Below are positions 18,303 through 27,207 of a DNA stretch of 64,000 nucleotides, one piece after another; positions within the stretch are counted from its first letter, which is position 1; every line of letters starts with the position of its first letter. Under the pieces are notes generated by a model. It ran no database searches, was not told the origin of the DNA, and worked only from the letters and a program-made list of their open reading frames with translations. The DNA comes from Acetobacter okinawensis (GTDB lineage: Bacteria; Pseudomonadota; Alphaproteobacteria; Acetobacterales; Acetobacteraceae). A program made the translations under genes and the position numbers. The DNA lies in the NCBI RefSeq assembly GCF_002153655.1, contig NZ_JOPJ01000007.1:1-64000 (forward strand), written 5' to 3'.

Positions 18303-18743
18303 ATGAAACTGTTTGCCGTGCGTGCCCTGTCGGCGCTAGCCCTTACCACGTCCGTGCTGGCATCCGTGCCCGTACTTGCTCATGCCGAGGACCAGACCCT
18401 CAATATGCCGGTTATCCGCGGGGGGGATACGTCTCTCCTCTCCACCGTGGACCCATCGGGGTATGTGGCCTCCGTTGACCCGAAGGAAAATGCAGGTCTG
18501 CTGAACTACTGTGTGCAGAATGAATACGTCCCTGATTATGACGATGCCTTCCGCACGTTGCAGGAATACAACAAGAAGACCAACGCCGTCTCCGATGGTG
18601 CTGACGGCAACATGTTCTATGCCATCGGCTCTGCTGGTCAGATTCGCCTGAACGACCATACATACACCGTGGCAATGGCAACCCTGCCGCTGCGCCAGAA
18701 GACCTGCAAGGCTGTTCTGGAACGCGCCAAGGCTGCTCTGTAA
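18303..18743 (+). CDS. Secreted DUF2501-like periplasmic protein
   Basis: A 146-aa exported protein. The signal peptide MKLFAVRALSALALTTSVLA is followed by a cleavage site near AHA-ED (residues 28/29). The mature part has one Cys pair, in GLLNYCVQNEYV and in QKTCKAVLERAKAAL. This GLL-YC-N ... C--VL--AK layout is that of DUF2501 (E. coli YjjA relatives), whose function is unknown. It stands alone and ends at the terminator at 18811-18844. Confidence 0.75.
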   Translation: MKLFAVRALSALALTTSVLASVPVLAHAEDQTLNMPVIRGGDTSLLSTVDPSGYVASVDPKENAGLLNYCVQNEYVPDYDDAFRTLQEYNKKTNAVSDGADGNMFYAIGSAGQIRLNDHTYTVAMATLPLRQKTCKAVLERAKAAL

Positions 18744-18810
18744 TACAGGGGCTGGCCCTTATTTCCGCGCCGACCGGATTTAAGGCTGAGGCGTAAAACG
18801 GCATTATGGA

Positions 18811-18844
18811 AAAGGCTGGTCATGTCTGTGACCAGCCTTTTTTT
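18811..18844 (+). terminator. Intrinsic terminator
   Basis: The perfect stem AAAGGCTGGTCA/TGACCAGCCTTT (18811-18822 and 18829-18840) is followed by further T residues. It ends transcription of the DUF2501 gene before the acetyl-CoA synthetase. Confidence 0.9.
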
Positions 18845-18950
18845 ATGCGCGATCTGGCACATTTGTGCATGGGGGGGATGGACGCACCTTTCCTCGGGCC
18901 GCGCGATATGGTCAAAGACCATCTGGTTCGGGTGCAAAATAAGAACGTAA

Positions 18951-20891
18951 ATGAAAGGACCAGTCCAAGTGGAAAACAGTGTTCCCTGCACAATGGAGAC
19001 AGGCGTCTCCGATCGCTATGTTGAGCAAGTGCAGCGCGCGCAACGTGACCCGGAAGCTTTCTGGCTGTCGCAGGCGCGCCGACTGGTCTGGCACAAAGCG
19101 CCTTCCCACGCCTCCCGCTCCGATTTTGGCGGTGATGTGCGTATTGCATGGTATGAGGATGGACAGCTCAATGTTGCCCAGAACTGCCTTGACCGGCATG
19201 TTCTGACCCAGCCCGACAAACCCGCCCTGATCTGGGAAGGGCAGGAGGACGGGCAAAGGCTGGTCCTGACTTACCGCGAACTGCACGCTCAGGTCTGCCG
19301 TCTGGCCAACACGCTGCGCAGGCTGGGTGTGGGCAGGGGCGACCGCGTGGCCATCCATCTGCCCATGGTGGCGGAGGGTGTGGTCTCCATGCTGGCTTGC
19401 GCGCGCATTGGCGCAATCCATGTTGTGCTGTTTGGCGGCTTCTCGGCCGAGGGGCTGGCCGAGCGACTGGTGGACAGCGGCGCTGTTGTGGTGATTACGG
19501 CAGATGTGGCCCGCCGTGGCGCCAAGGCCATTCCCAGCAAAGTGACCATGGACGAGGCTCTGCTGGCCTGCGGGGCATCTAGCCATGTGCGCCATGTGCT
19601 GGTGGTGCCTGTAACCGGCACGGATGTACCCATGCAGCCCGGTCGGGACCTGTCCTACGCTGCTGAGGTGGCTATGGAAATACCCGACTGCCCGCCCGAG
19701 GTCATGGATGCATGCGACCCGTTGTTCCTGATGTACACCTCAGGCAGTACGGGGCGGCCCAAGGGCGTTGTGCATGGCACAGGCGGGTATCTGGTCTGGG
19801 CGTCCTATACGCATGAGCTGGTGTTTGCCGCCCAGCCGGGGGATGTGTTCTGGTGTACGGCGGATACAAGCTGGATTACCGGGCACACTTATGTTGTGTA
19901 CGGCCCGCTGTGTAATGGTGCGACAATCCTGATCTATGAGGGCCTGCCCTCATGGCCCCAGCCGGGCCGCTGGTGGGATGTGATCGACCGTAACAATGTG
20001 AGCGTCTTTTATACCTCTCCCACCGTGGTGCGTGCGGCCATGCGTGAGGATGCAGACGTGGTGCGCAGCCGCTCGCTGAGCAGCCTGCGGGTGCTGGGCA
20101 CGGTGGGCGAGCCGATCAGCCCCGAAGCGTGGCAGTGGTTCCATGATGAGGTGGGCAAGGCCTGCTGCCCGGTAGTAGATACATGGTGGCAGACTGAAAC
20201 AGGCGGTGTCATGCTCACGGCCAGTGCCGGGCAGGTCCCGGGCCGGCCGGGGGCTGCTGGCCTGCCACTGCCGGGGATTGATGCCGTGCTGGTGGATGCG
20301 CAGAGCCAGACCGTGGTCGAAGGTGCCGGCGATGGTCTTTTGTGCATGGCCCGCTCATGGCCCGGTCAGGCCATGACCTTGTGGCGCGACCATGAGCGTT
20401 TCCGTCAGACCTATTTTACCACATGTCCGGGCCGTTACTTCTCGGGGGATGGCGCACGCCGGGAGGCGGACGGGTATTTCTGGATTACTGGCCGCGTGGA
20501 TGACGTGGTCAATGTCTCCGGCCACCGCATTGGCACGGCGGAAATAGAAGATGCCGTGGCAACGGATGCAGAGGTGGTGGAGAGTGCAGCCGTTGGCGTG
20601 CCGCATGACCTGAAGGGGCAGGGGCTGGTTGTGTTTGTGGTGCCCCGCACCGAGGGGAGCCTGGACCCTGCTGCGGTGCGTCGCGCTATTGCCGAAGGCG
20701 TGGGCCGCTATGCGGTGCCTGAGCAGATTTATGTTGTGCGTGACCTGCCCAAAACCCGCTCTGGCAAAATTGTCCGCCGTCTGCTGCGCAAGATTGCAGC
20801 GCATGACCTGAGCAATCTGGGTGACCTGTCCACCCTGTCTGATCCAGACATTGTGGAGGACATTATTGCTCAGGTCGCGGCTCAGGCCTGA
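18951..20891 (+). CDS. acsA: Acetyl-CoA synthetase (AMP-forming)
   Basis: Converts acetate, ATP and CoA to acetyl-CoA via acetyl-AMP; in acetic acid bacteria it belongs to acetate assimilation. The 646-aa protein has the adenylate-forming P-loop MYTSGSTGRPKGVVHG, then ADTSWITGHTYVVYGPL. The acetate-pocket tryptophan is in DTWWQTETGG, which favours acetate over longer acids. YFSGDGARRE, GRVDDVVNVSGHR and the C-terminal lysine motif PKTRSGKIVRRLLRK (the site of regulatory acetylation in this family) follow. Length is normal. The ATG at 18951 has no strong ribosome-binding site; an ATG at 18993 is an alternative. Confidence 0.93.
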   Translation: MKGPVQVENSVPCTMETGVSDRYVEQVQRAQRDPEAFWLSQARRLVWHKAPSHASRSDFGGDVRIAWYEDGQLNVAQNCLDRHVLTQPDKPALIWEGQEDGQRLVLTYRELHAQVCRLANTLRRLGVGRGDRVAIHLPMVAEGVVSMLACARIGAIHVVLFGGFSAEGLAERLVDSGAVVVITADVARRGAKAIPSKVTMDEALLACGASSHVRHVLVVPVTGTDVPMQPGRDLSYAAEVAMEIPDCPPEVMDACDPLFLMYTSGSTGRPKGVVHGTGGYLVWASYTHELVFAAQPGDVFWCTADTSWITGHTYVVYGPLCNGATILIYEGLPSWPQPGRWWDVIDRNNVSVFYTSPTVVRAAMREDADVVRSRSLSSLRVLGTVGEPISPEAWQWFHDEVGKACCPVVDTWWQTETGGVMLTASAGQVPGRPGAAGLPLPGIDAVLVDAQSQTVVEGAGDGLLCMARSWPGQAMTLWRDHERFRQTYFTTCPGRYFSGDGARREADGYFWITGRVDDVVNVSGHRIGTAEIEDAVATDAEVVESAAVGVPHDLKGQGLVVFVVPRTEGSLDPAAVRRAIAEGVGRYAVPEQIYVVRDLPKTRSGKIVRRLLRKIAAHDLSNLGDLSTLSDPDIVEDIIAQVAAQA

Positions 20892-20936
20892 ATGTGGGTG
20901 GCATTGTGGCGCGTTGGCCTGCCTGCGCGCCCGTGC

Positions 20937-21185
20937 CTAGCTGCCCTGCCCGGGTAAGGGCGTGCTGACAAAAGCAAAGCGCGGCGTGCCGTCAACACTT
21001 TGCTGCCACATGCTCAGGGGGCGTACCCAGTAGGTTCCCTGAGCGTCACACCTGTAGGTGACCAGCCATTCCTCTGTCTCGCTGTGGCGTCCCACGCACA
21101 GGAGTGTGTACAGTCCTCCCTTGTAATGGCGGTAGAGGCCGGGCTTGGGGTGCTGGGGGTTATTTGGGCTTGTCTGTTCGGACAT
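20937..21185 (-). CDS. DUF1653 family protein
   Basis: A small cytoplasmic protein of 82 aa. PGLYRHYKGGLYTLLCVGRH, SETEEWLVTY and YWVRPLSMW followed by PRFAFV form the DUF1653 pattern almost completely. The family is widespread and its function is not known. It is a single gene that converges on acsA. Confidence 0.88.
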   Translation of the reverse strand: MSEQTSPNNPQHPKPGLYRHYKGGLYTLLCVGRHSETEEWLVTYRCDAQGTYWVRPLSMWQQSVDGTPRFAFVSTPLPGQGS

Positions 21186-21238
21186 GCTTGGGGTCTACTC
21201 CGGTTTGGAACGTCTGGTTCGGATAAAACACAGGGAAT

Positions 21239-21811
21239 GTGCGCTTGAAGCATCGTGTGGGGTTGTATTGCGTGTTGGCGGGGTTGTCTGCCCTGTCCAG
21301 CGGTGTTTCCGCTCATGCGGGGGCGCATGGTGCAAAATCTGCGGCGCATGGTCGGGGGGAGGTCGTGGCTTTGACTGACCAGCGTGGCAGCGCGCTGGAC
21401 AGTGCTGCACGGGAGCTGAACGCGGACGACCTTGCCGCCGCCGCACGACATAACGACAAACCACTGGTGCTGGTGGGGTCCGCCCCGTTGTCGGCACATG
21501 GCAAAAACACGGGGCTTTTTGTTCAGGTACAGGCCGCCAGCCTGTGTGGTTCCGCAGGCTGTTCCACCGATGTGTATCTCCAGCGTGGTGGTGCATGGAC
21601 CAAGGTGCTGGATTCTGTCAGCGGGCCTGTGGAGTTACTGCCCACAAGCCACGGAGGGTACAGGGATATTCTGGTCGATGGGTCAGACCGATGGGTGTGG
21701 AAGAACAACACCTATGTGGACACGCTGGCTGCACAGGATGTGCCTGACCTTAAGTCCTCGGTGCGGGAGCATCAGGCGCATACGGGCGAGCAAGCCCACG
21801 GTTGGCGTTAA
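21239..21811 (+). CDS. Secreted protein of unknown function
   Basis: A 190-aa exported protein: a signal peptide ends near residue 27 (SGVSAHA), followed by a Gly/Ala/His-rich stretch. A globular part contains two close cysteines (SLCGSAGCSTDVYLQ) and the strand-rich segment GGAWTKVLDSVSGPVEL. No family is recognised. The start is unclear: GTG at 21239 is used here, and TTG at 21245 is better spaced from caggga. The following small membrane protein starts 6 bases after the stop, so the two are probably co-expressed. Confidence 0.65.
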   Translation: MRLKHRVGLYCVLAGLSALSSGVSAHAGAHGAKSAAHGRGEVVALTDQRGSALDSAARELNADDLAAAARHNDKPLVLVGSAPLSAHGKNTGLFVQVQAASLCGSAGCSTDVYLQRGGAWTKVLDSVSGPVELLPTSHGGYRDILVDGSDRWVWKNNTYVDTLAAQDVPDLKSSVREHQAHTGEQAHGWR

Positions 21812-21817
21812 ACGGCC

Positions 21818-22111
21818 ATGGCGCAGAATGATGGTAGTATCCGCCTGACCTTGCTCAAAACCGGGGCGACAGTGGGGCTGAGTGCCCTGCTGGTTCTGCT
21901 GTTGCGGTGGGTTCTGGGTTTTCTCCCCCGACTGGATGCCATGACCGGGGGGCACGCTGGGGGCGATGTGCTGCGCTTTCTGGCCTCTAACGGGCAGGCG
22001 CAGGCCCAGCAGACAGTCTCCATTGTCATGATTGTTGTGTGTTTTGCGCTTGCGGTTCTTGTGGTGCATGGCACCGAGCGCCTGCTCCAGCGCAGGCGGA
22101 ACCGCAGGTAG
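21818..22111 (+). CDS. Small two-helix membrane protein of unknown function
   Basis: A 97-aa protein with two clear membrane helices, roughly residues 15-37 (VGLSALLVLLLRWVLGFL) and 65-87 (TVSIVMIVVCFALAVLVVHG), and a basic C-terminus (LLQRRRNRR) that should stay in the cytoplasm. No family is recognised. It lies 6 bases behind the secreted 190-aa protein. Confidence 0.6.
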   Translation: MAQNDGSIRLTLLKTGATVGLSALLVLLLRWVLGFLPRLDAMTGGHAGGDVLRFLASNGQAQAQQTVSIVMIVVCFALAVLVVHGTERLLQRRRNRR

Positions 22112-22143
22112 AAGTTGCTGAGTAGTCCCGGCCCCCGCAGGGT

Positions 22144-23109
22144 TTAGGGCAAGATGGTGCCAGATAAGGGAGATACGCCCAGAAGGGCAGCTTCTTGCGA
22201 CCAGAAAAACGTCAGCTCGTGCTTGTTGTGCGCCAGATGGGCTAGAGCCCCGCCGGGTATGGCCTCAAAGGCTGCCACGGTTTCGTGGTCGGTTTCGCCT
22301 TGGAATTTGACTGTCAGCACAATGTTTTTGGTCTGCCCGGCCTCAATCCATGCACGGGTCAGGCGCAGCAGGCGCTGGGGGTAGGCAATAATGTCAGAAA
22401 AAACCCAGTTAGCCGCAGGGAGTTGCTTGGGGTCCAGCCCAAACGCGCTGGCTTGCTGAAAGCTGACACCGGGCATGGCGGCAACTGATGGCGCAAGGGG
22501 CGCGCGGTCAAATGCAGTAACCTCTGCACCAAGGCTTGCCAGCGCCCATGTCCAGCCGCCCGGTGTGGCCCCCAGATCGTAGCATCGCTCCCCTGCCGCA
22601 GGCCACCGGCCCAGACGGGTGCAGGCCTCCCACAGTTTAAGGTAGGCGCGGGAGGGCGGGTCTGTCCGGTTTTCCACAAACTCGGGCGCGCCATTGACAA
22701 ACGGACTGGTTTTTGTGGCCGAGAACAGCAAGGTGGAGGTGTCCAGCAGGGTCCATGCCCCCAGCGGGCTGGCTGGTGCCGGGGTGGGGAATACCAGAGG
22801 TGCCGCTTTGACCGGGGGCAGCTTTTGCACAATCAGCCCGGCCCGGCGGAAGTTATCTGCCGCGTACAGGCTCCAGTTGCGCTGGATGGCGCGCAGCGTA
22901 TCTGACGCATTGCGGATGGAGGTAATGCCCGCACGCTGTGGGGCGGTCCATATATCCAGCGCCCATGGGGAATAGACAGGGCGTTGTGTGGAAAGGGCGA
23001 GCATGCCGTGCCAGTTCACACTCTCCACGCCACGGAGCAGCAGATCTTCTTGCAAGACGTGCTTTAGACCGTCTGCGGCAAGCCATGCGCCCTGTATGGA
23101 GGTGCTCAT
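22144..23109 (-). CDS. RlmM-like SAM-dependent RNA methyltransferase
   Basis: A 321-aa protein with an N-terminal RNA-binding-like half and a C-terminal FtsJ/RrmJ-type Rossmann methyltransferase. The SAM-binding motif is YDLGATPGGWTWALASLGAE. Further signatures are VTAFDRAPLA, the acidic DIIAYPQRLL and the lysine in VLTVKFQGETDHE, matching the K-D-K-E catalytic arrangement of 2'-O-methyltransferases. E. coli RlmM methylates C2498 of 23S rRNA, so that role is likely here. The start at 23109 overlaps the upstream DUF423 gene by 4 bases. Confidence 0.8.
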   Translation of the reverse strand: MSTSIQGAWLAADGLKHVLQEDLLLRGVESVNWHGMLALSTQRPVYSPWALDIWTAPQRAGITSIRNASDTLRAIQRNWSLYAADNFRRAGLIVQKLPPVKAAPLVFPTPAPASPLGAWTLLDTSTLLFSATKTSPFVNGAPEFVENRTDPPSRAYLKLWEACTRLGRWPAAGERCYDLGATPGGWTWALASLGAEVTAFDRAPLAPSVAAMPGVSFQQASAFGLDPKQLPAANWVFSDIIAYPQRLLRLTRAWIEAGQTKNIVLTVKFQGETDHETVAAFEAIPGGALAHLAHNKHELTFFWSQEAALLGVSPLSGTILP

Positions 23110-23492
23110 GCCCGGAGCACCCAGCCCACGGCCAGAACCAGCCACGAAAGAATAAGAAAGCTGCCGCCAACTGGGGCAATATGGCTCCCGTGGATACCGG
23201 TAAAGGCGGTGTTATAAACGCCACCACAGAACATGATGGTCCCTACCAGCACCCCGCAGCCGCCCAAAAGCAGCAGGCGGCTGGTGCGCTCGCGCAGCCC
23301 CAGACCAAGGGCAAGCAGGGCAATGCCCTGCCACATCTGCATATCCATGGCGCTGCGTGCCATGACCCGCCCGCCTTCGGCAAAGTGGGGGTCTGGCAGA
23401 TGTGCGGTCAAAGCGCCCATAATGGTACCCGTGGCAATAAGAAGCGCACCACAGATCCGCCACAGACGTGTAAGAAAAGGTCCAGTCAGCAT
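23106..23492 (-). CDS. DUF423 family small membrane protein
   Basis: A 128-aa protein with four membrane helices. The family hallmarks are GALLIATGTIMGALTAH, a central MWQGIALLALGLG helix and GVLVGTIMFCGGVY followed by the conserved GSFLILSWLVLAVG. Function is unknown. The ATG at 23492 is chosen because it begins just before the first helix; the open frame upstream is not protein-like. Its last 4 bases overlap the start of the methyltransferase gene. Confidence 0.85.
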   Translation of the reverse strand: MLTGPFLTRLWRICGALLIATGTIMGALTAHLPDPHFAEGGRVMARSAMDMQMWQGIALLALGLGLRERTSRLLLLGGCGVLVGTIMFCGGVYNTAFTGIHGSHIAPVGGSFLILSWLVLAVGWVLRA

Positions 23493-23627
23493 AGGGGCGT
23501 GTATAGGCGTGTCTGTGGCAAACGGGAATAGTGCAGGCGGCTGGCGCACCAATTTTAGTGCAGGAAACGCCGGGAGCCGTGGTGCGTTTGCATCAGATAA
23601 TCCAGAACCGGGGTGGGGAGTCGGGGT

Positions 23628-24206
23628 ATGAGCATACGGATTGATAAGGTTGTCACGCGTGGCGGGGATGGTGGGCAGACATCTCTGGGGGATGGTACGC
23701 GTGTTGCCAAGGATCAGGCCCGGGTGGAGGTGCTTGGTACACTTGATGAGATCAATGCCCTTGTTGGGCTTGTGCAGGCCCACACCCCAGCGGGGGATGA
23801 TGTGGTGCACCAGTTGACCATGGTGCAGAACCTGCTGTTCGATATGGGGGCGGATATCTGCCTGCCAGAGGATGGCCCCATGGCTGAACGTGCAAACCGC
23901 GTGGAGGAAGCCGCCCTGCTGGTGATCGAGAGCAGGCTGGAGGAACTCAGGAGCCGCCAGTCACCGCTTGCGGGGTTTGTGCTGCCCGGCGGTTCCGTGG
24001 CTGCGTCATGGGCGCATCTGACCCGCACACAGGTCCGCAGGGCCGAGCGCCGCATGGTGGCCCTGTCACGGCAGGAGCGTGTTAATCCTGTTCTGCTTAA
24101 AATACTGAACAGATTATCTGATTACTTTTTTGTGCTGGCCCGTCACTTTAACCATGATGGTCAGAGCGATGTTGTGTGGCAGCCCGTGCCAAAAGGCGAA
24201 AAATAG
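23628..24206 (+). CDS. Cob(I)alamin adenosyltransferase, PduO type
   Basis: Transfers the adenosyl group of ATP to cob(I)alamin, making the coenzyme form of vitamin B12. The 192-aa sequence shows the ATP-binding motif TRGGDGGQTSLGDGTRV at the N-terminus, VLGTLDEINALVGL, and the C-terminal helix with NRLSDYFFVLARHFNHD. These identify the PduO-type trimeric enzyme. The ATG at 23628 follows a gggg-rich ribosome-binding site; a GTG at 23613 is possible. A hairpin with C- and G-runs follows the stop (about 24214-24248) but lacks a T-run. Confidence 0.92.
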   Translation: MSIRIDKVVTRGGDGGQTSLGDGTRVAKDQARVEVLGTLDEINALVGLVQAHTPAGDDVVHQLTMVQNLLFDMGADICLPEDGPMAERANRVEEAALLVIESRLEELRSRQSPLAGFVLPGGSVAASWAHLTRTQVRRAERRMVALSRQERVNPVLLKILNRLSDYFFVLARHFNHDGQSDVVWQPVPKGEK

Positions 24207-24456
24207 CCAAAACCCACACAACCCCTTGGAAAAAGGGGGGGCGTGTGGTATGAACAGCCACAGCAGACATTGCCTGCGCGGTAATGTGTAAAATACCCTG
24301 CTGCCGGTGCTGCGGCCATATTTCTGTTTTTATTCTGTTGTCTGGTTGCAAAGCATTTGCCTGGCATCTGTTTTGCCCCAATGTATAAAAACACACTTGG
24401 CTTTCTGGCAGCGTTTAAACAGACCATAAAATATCTGAAACGTGACATCTGAATTC

Positions 24457-25119
24457 ATGAATACATCATCTTTTCTGTCTTCCCCCGTAGCAGACAGGGA
24501 TAATGAGGAAGGGCTTGAAGAAGCCTCCATGCGCAACGCTCTTGAGCGCCTTGGACATTCTGCCCGCTCCCGCCAGCCCGCCCCTGCACCTCAGTCCCGC
24601 CCTGTAGCCGAAAGCGCCAATAACAAGCGCCGTCGCTTTGTGCGCGACGGAGAGGTGCAGGTGGAAAAACATTCGCTTGCACGCACAACACCGCGCACCG
24701 TGGCCCTGCCGCGTGTAGCGGGGTCCTCCCGCGCTGTGCATTTTAATGAAGAGGACAACAGCGAACTTTCCCGCCTGCGCCGCCATCTGGCAGAAGAAAA
24801 ACTGAAGGTGGAAGACAGTGAGCGCCAACTGGCTGACCTTCAGGCCGCTCAGCGTGGGTTGACCACACGCATGGGCCACGCGGATGCCCTGATTGCTGAG
24901 CAGAAGGGTAAGCTGGCCGAGCGTGAGGCAGAACTGGCGCAGGCAGGGCGCGAAATCCGTGCCGGTCGCCGCCAGATGGAGGTGCTGGAAGCAGAGGTGG
25001 CAGACCTGCGCCGCCAACTGGAAGCCAAGCCCCGTGGCCGCCCCCGCAAGGAGCTGGAGGTGGCTGAGGATGCTACTGCCGAGGCAGAACCCCAGCCCGT
25101 TAAATGGTGGAAGGACTGA
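24457..25119 (+). CDS. Coiled-coil protein with AT-hook-like C-terminus
   Basis: A soluble 220-aa protein. The first 80 residues are disordered and basic (NNKRRRFVRDGEV). A long coiled coil runs over about residues 95-195, with heptads such as LRRHLAEEKLKVEDSERQLA and LAEREAELAQAGREI. The segment KPRGRPRKELE matches an AT-hook (core GRP with flanking basic residues), and the protein ends in the unusual PVKWWKD. A role in binding AT-rich DNA or in chromosome organisation is inference. The ATG at 24457 is used; a GTG at 24442 is in frame. Confidence 0.65.
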   Translation: MNTSSFLSSPVADRDNEEGLEEASMRNALERLGHSARSRQPAPAPQSRPVAESANNKRRRFVRDGEVQVEKHSLARTTPRTVALPRVAGSSRAVHFNEEDNSELSRLRRHLAEEKLKVEDSERQLADLQAAQRGLTTRMGHADALIAEQKGKLAEREAELAQAGREIRAGRRQMEVLEAEVADLRRQLEAKPRGRPRKELEVAEDATAEAEPQPVKWWKD

Positions 25120-25152
25120 GCCCGCGGAGCATATGGTACGGGAGTGCCGCGT

Positions 25153-25620
25153 ATGACCGGTAAAACCGCAACACCTGCACTTGCTTTTCTGGTTCTGGAT
25201 GTTGTGGTGGGGGTGGCGTGCATGCTCCTGCCACCGGTGGTCATGGGCTTTGTTGGCCTGCTGCGGGATGTGTTTGGTGTGCTTGTGCTGCCATTCAGCT
25301 TTCTGTTCGGGCTGGCCGGCTGGTCATCCGACCTTTCTACCCTCTCCAGCGTGCAGGATGGTCTGGCACCACAAGCGGGTGGTTACCCGCTATACGCCAT
25401 TATGGCAGCAGCGCTGCTCGGCGTTGGGGGTGTATGTTCCGTTCTGGCCTGCAACACACCCAATGGGGCGCGGGTAGAGCGGGCAGCGGCCCCTATTCTG
25501 ACCGGCCTTGCCATGATTATGGCGGGGTGGGACCCCGGGCTTATTGTTTTGCCAGCATTTATTTTACAAATACTGTGTTTTTGGCGGCCAACTCTGGCAT
25601 TTTCTGCTCGCGGGCAATAA
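25153..25620 (+). CDS. Membrane protein of unknown function
   Basis: A 155-aa protein with four predicted membrane helices (about residues 10-30, 33-60, 80-102 and 115-145). The ATG at 25153 lies 8 bases after ggtacgggag. It follows the coiled-coil gene by 33 bases on the same strand and may share its transcript. No family is recognised. Confidence 0.6.
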   Translation: MTGKTATPALAFLVLDVVVGVACMLLPPVVMGFVGLLRDVFGVLVLPFSFLFGLAGWSSDLSTLSSVQDGLAPQAGGYPLYAIMAAALLGVGGVCSVLACNTPNGARVERAAAPILTGLAMIMAGWDPGLIVLPAFILQILCFWRPTLAFSARGQ

Positions 25621-25713
25621 AGCCCACATCTGTATTGGGGCAGTATTGTGCCAGATGCCGGGTGGTCTGGCCAAAGGCGCGCTGAACTGCGCCCGGCCAG
25701 TACCATGGTGTGC

Positions 25714-27147
25714 TCAGGCTGGGGGAAGCACCTTGCCGGGGTTCATGAGGTTCTGCGGGTCAATGGCAGCTTTAATCTGGCGCATGGTTTGCAGCTCGGC
25801 CCCACCCCGCCAGGACGGCATCATGTAGGTTTTGAGCTGCCCCACGCCATGCTCGGCCGAAAAAGACCCACCCAGTTTGCGCACAATGGCTGCTACTGTA
25901 TCCATCATGGCATGGTCCTGCGCCAAAAACGCGGCTGGGTCGGCTCCTTCGGGCTGCACAAGATTGAAGTGAATATTGCCATCACCAATATGGCCAAAGG
26001 GTGCCACCCGAATACCCGGAATCAGCGCCTCGCAAGCCTTGGTGGCATCTGCAATAAACTCCGGTATGGCTGCCAGTGGGACAGAAACATCGTTTTTGAC
26101 CGATGCCCCGGCACGTTTCTGGGCTTCGGCGTGTTCCTCACGGATCATCCACAGGCTCTGGCGCTGGCTTTCACTCTCAGCCAGTACGGCGTCTGTTACC
26201 AAGCCCTCTTCCAGTGCGCTGCCCAGAATATCTTCCATAAGGCTGCGCAGGCTGTCATCTGCGCGGGGGCTGGCCAGTTCCACCAGAACATAGGCGGGAG
26301 CAGGGGCTTCCAGCGGCAGGCTGGCACCCTCGATCAGGTTGTTCACCAACGCCATGGACGTGCCGGACATGAACTCGAACGCATGAATGGCGGATGGGTC
26401 CTGCTTGCGGAACGCCGCAAACAGATTGAGCGCGCCCTGTGGGTTTTCTACCGCGCATAACGCAGTCTCGCGCGAGCGGGGAGCAGGCTGGAGCTGGATA
26501 ACGGCCTGCGTAATCAGGCCCAGCGTCCCCTCCGAGCCGACCAGCAGCTGGCGCAGGGCATAGCCTGTATTGTCCTTGCGCAGCTTGCGCATCAGATCAA
26601 GTACACTGCCGTCGGGCAGAACCGCTTCCAGCCCAAGGGCCAGCTCACGCGCATTGCCGTAGCGCACGGTATTGTTGCCGCCTGCGTTGGTGGCCAGAAT
26701 GCCGCCAATGTCGGCCGAACCTTCGGACGAGATGGACAGCGGGAGCAAAAGCCCCTGTGCACTTGCCGCATCCTGAGCGGCTTTAAGAGTGACCCCGGCA
26801 TCCACGGTCATGGTCAGGTCAGCATGATCAATGCTGTGGATCTGGTTCATGCGGGTGGTGGAAATAACAACTGCAAGCCCGCTTGAATCCGGGGTGGCCC
26901 CCCCAACCATGCTGGTGTTACCCCCCTGCGGCACCATGGGCACATTATGCGCATGGCACAGGGCAACGGCTTGTGCACATTCTGCTGTGTTGGCCGGACG
27001 CAGGACAGCAGCGCATTTACCGTGGTAGAGGGCGCGCCAGTCCACGCAGAACGCTTCCGTATCCGCCGGATTGGTCAGTACGCCAGATGGGCCAAGAAGC
27101 TGCACCAGCGCATCATGTAGGGGCGGGGGAAGGGGCGTTTGTGTCAT
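25714..27147 (-). CDS. FAD-linked D-2-hydroxyacid dehydrogenase (D-lactate / D-2-hydroxyglutarate type)
   Basis: A flavoenzyme of 477 aa related to GlcD, Dld and D-2-hydroxyglutarate dehydrogenase. The FAD-binding domain carries VPQGGNTSMVGGATPD and the SADIGGILATNAGGNNTVRY loop. The C-terminal FAD-oxidase domain has the metal-site histidines in APFGHIGDGNIHFN and SAEHGVGQLK. Such enzymes oxidise D-2-hydroxyacids and pass electrons to quinone or a flavoprotein. Which acid is used cannot be told from the sequence; lactate oxidation is common in acetic acid bacteria. It stands alone, convergent with the membrane-protein gene at 25153. Confidence 0.88.
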   Translation of the reverse strand: MTQTPLPPPLHDALVQLLGPSGVLTNPADTEAFCVDWRALYHGKCAAVLRPANTAECAQAVALCHAHNVPMVPQGGNTSMVGGATPDSSGLAVVISTTRMNQIHSIDHADLTMTVDAGVTLKAAQDAASAQGLLLPLSISSEGSADIGGILATNAGGNNTVRYGNARELALGLEAVLPDGSVLDLMRKLRKDNTGYALRQLLVGSEGTLGLITQAVIQLQPAPRSRETALCAVENPQGALNLFAAFRKQDPSAIHAFEFMSGTSMALVNNLIEGASLPLEAPAPAYVLVELASPRADDSLRSLMEDILGSALEEGLVTDAVLAESESQRQSLWMIREEHAEAQKRAGASVKNDVSVPLAAIPEFIADATKACEALIPGIRVAPFGHIGDGNIHFNLVQPEGADPAAFLAQDHAMMDTVAAIVRKLGGSFSAEHGVGQLKTYMMPSWRGGAELQTMRQIKAAIDPQNLMNPGKVLPPA

Positions 27148-27207
27148 GGCTCTGGTTTTCCCTGCAAAAGCACAAAAGACAAGGGGGAGGGCAGTCTGTT
27201 CTACCCT

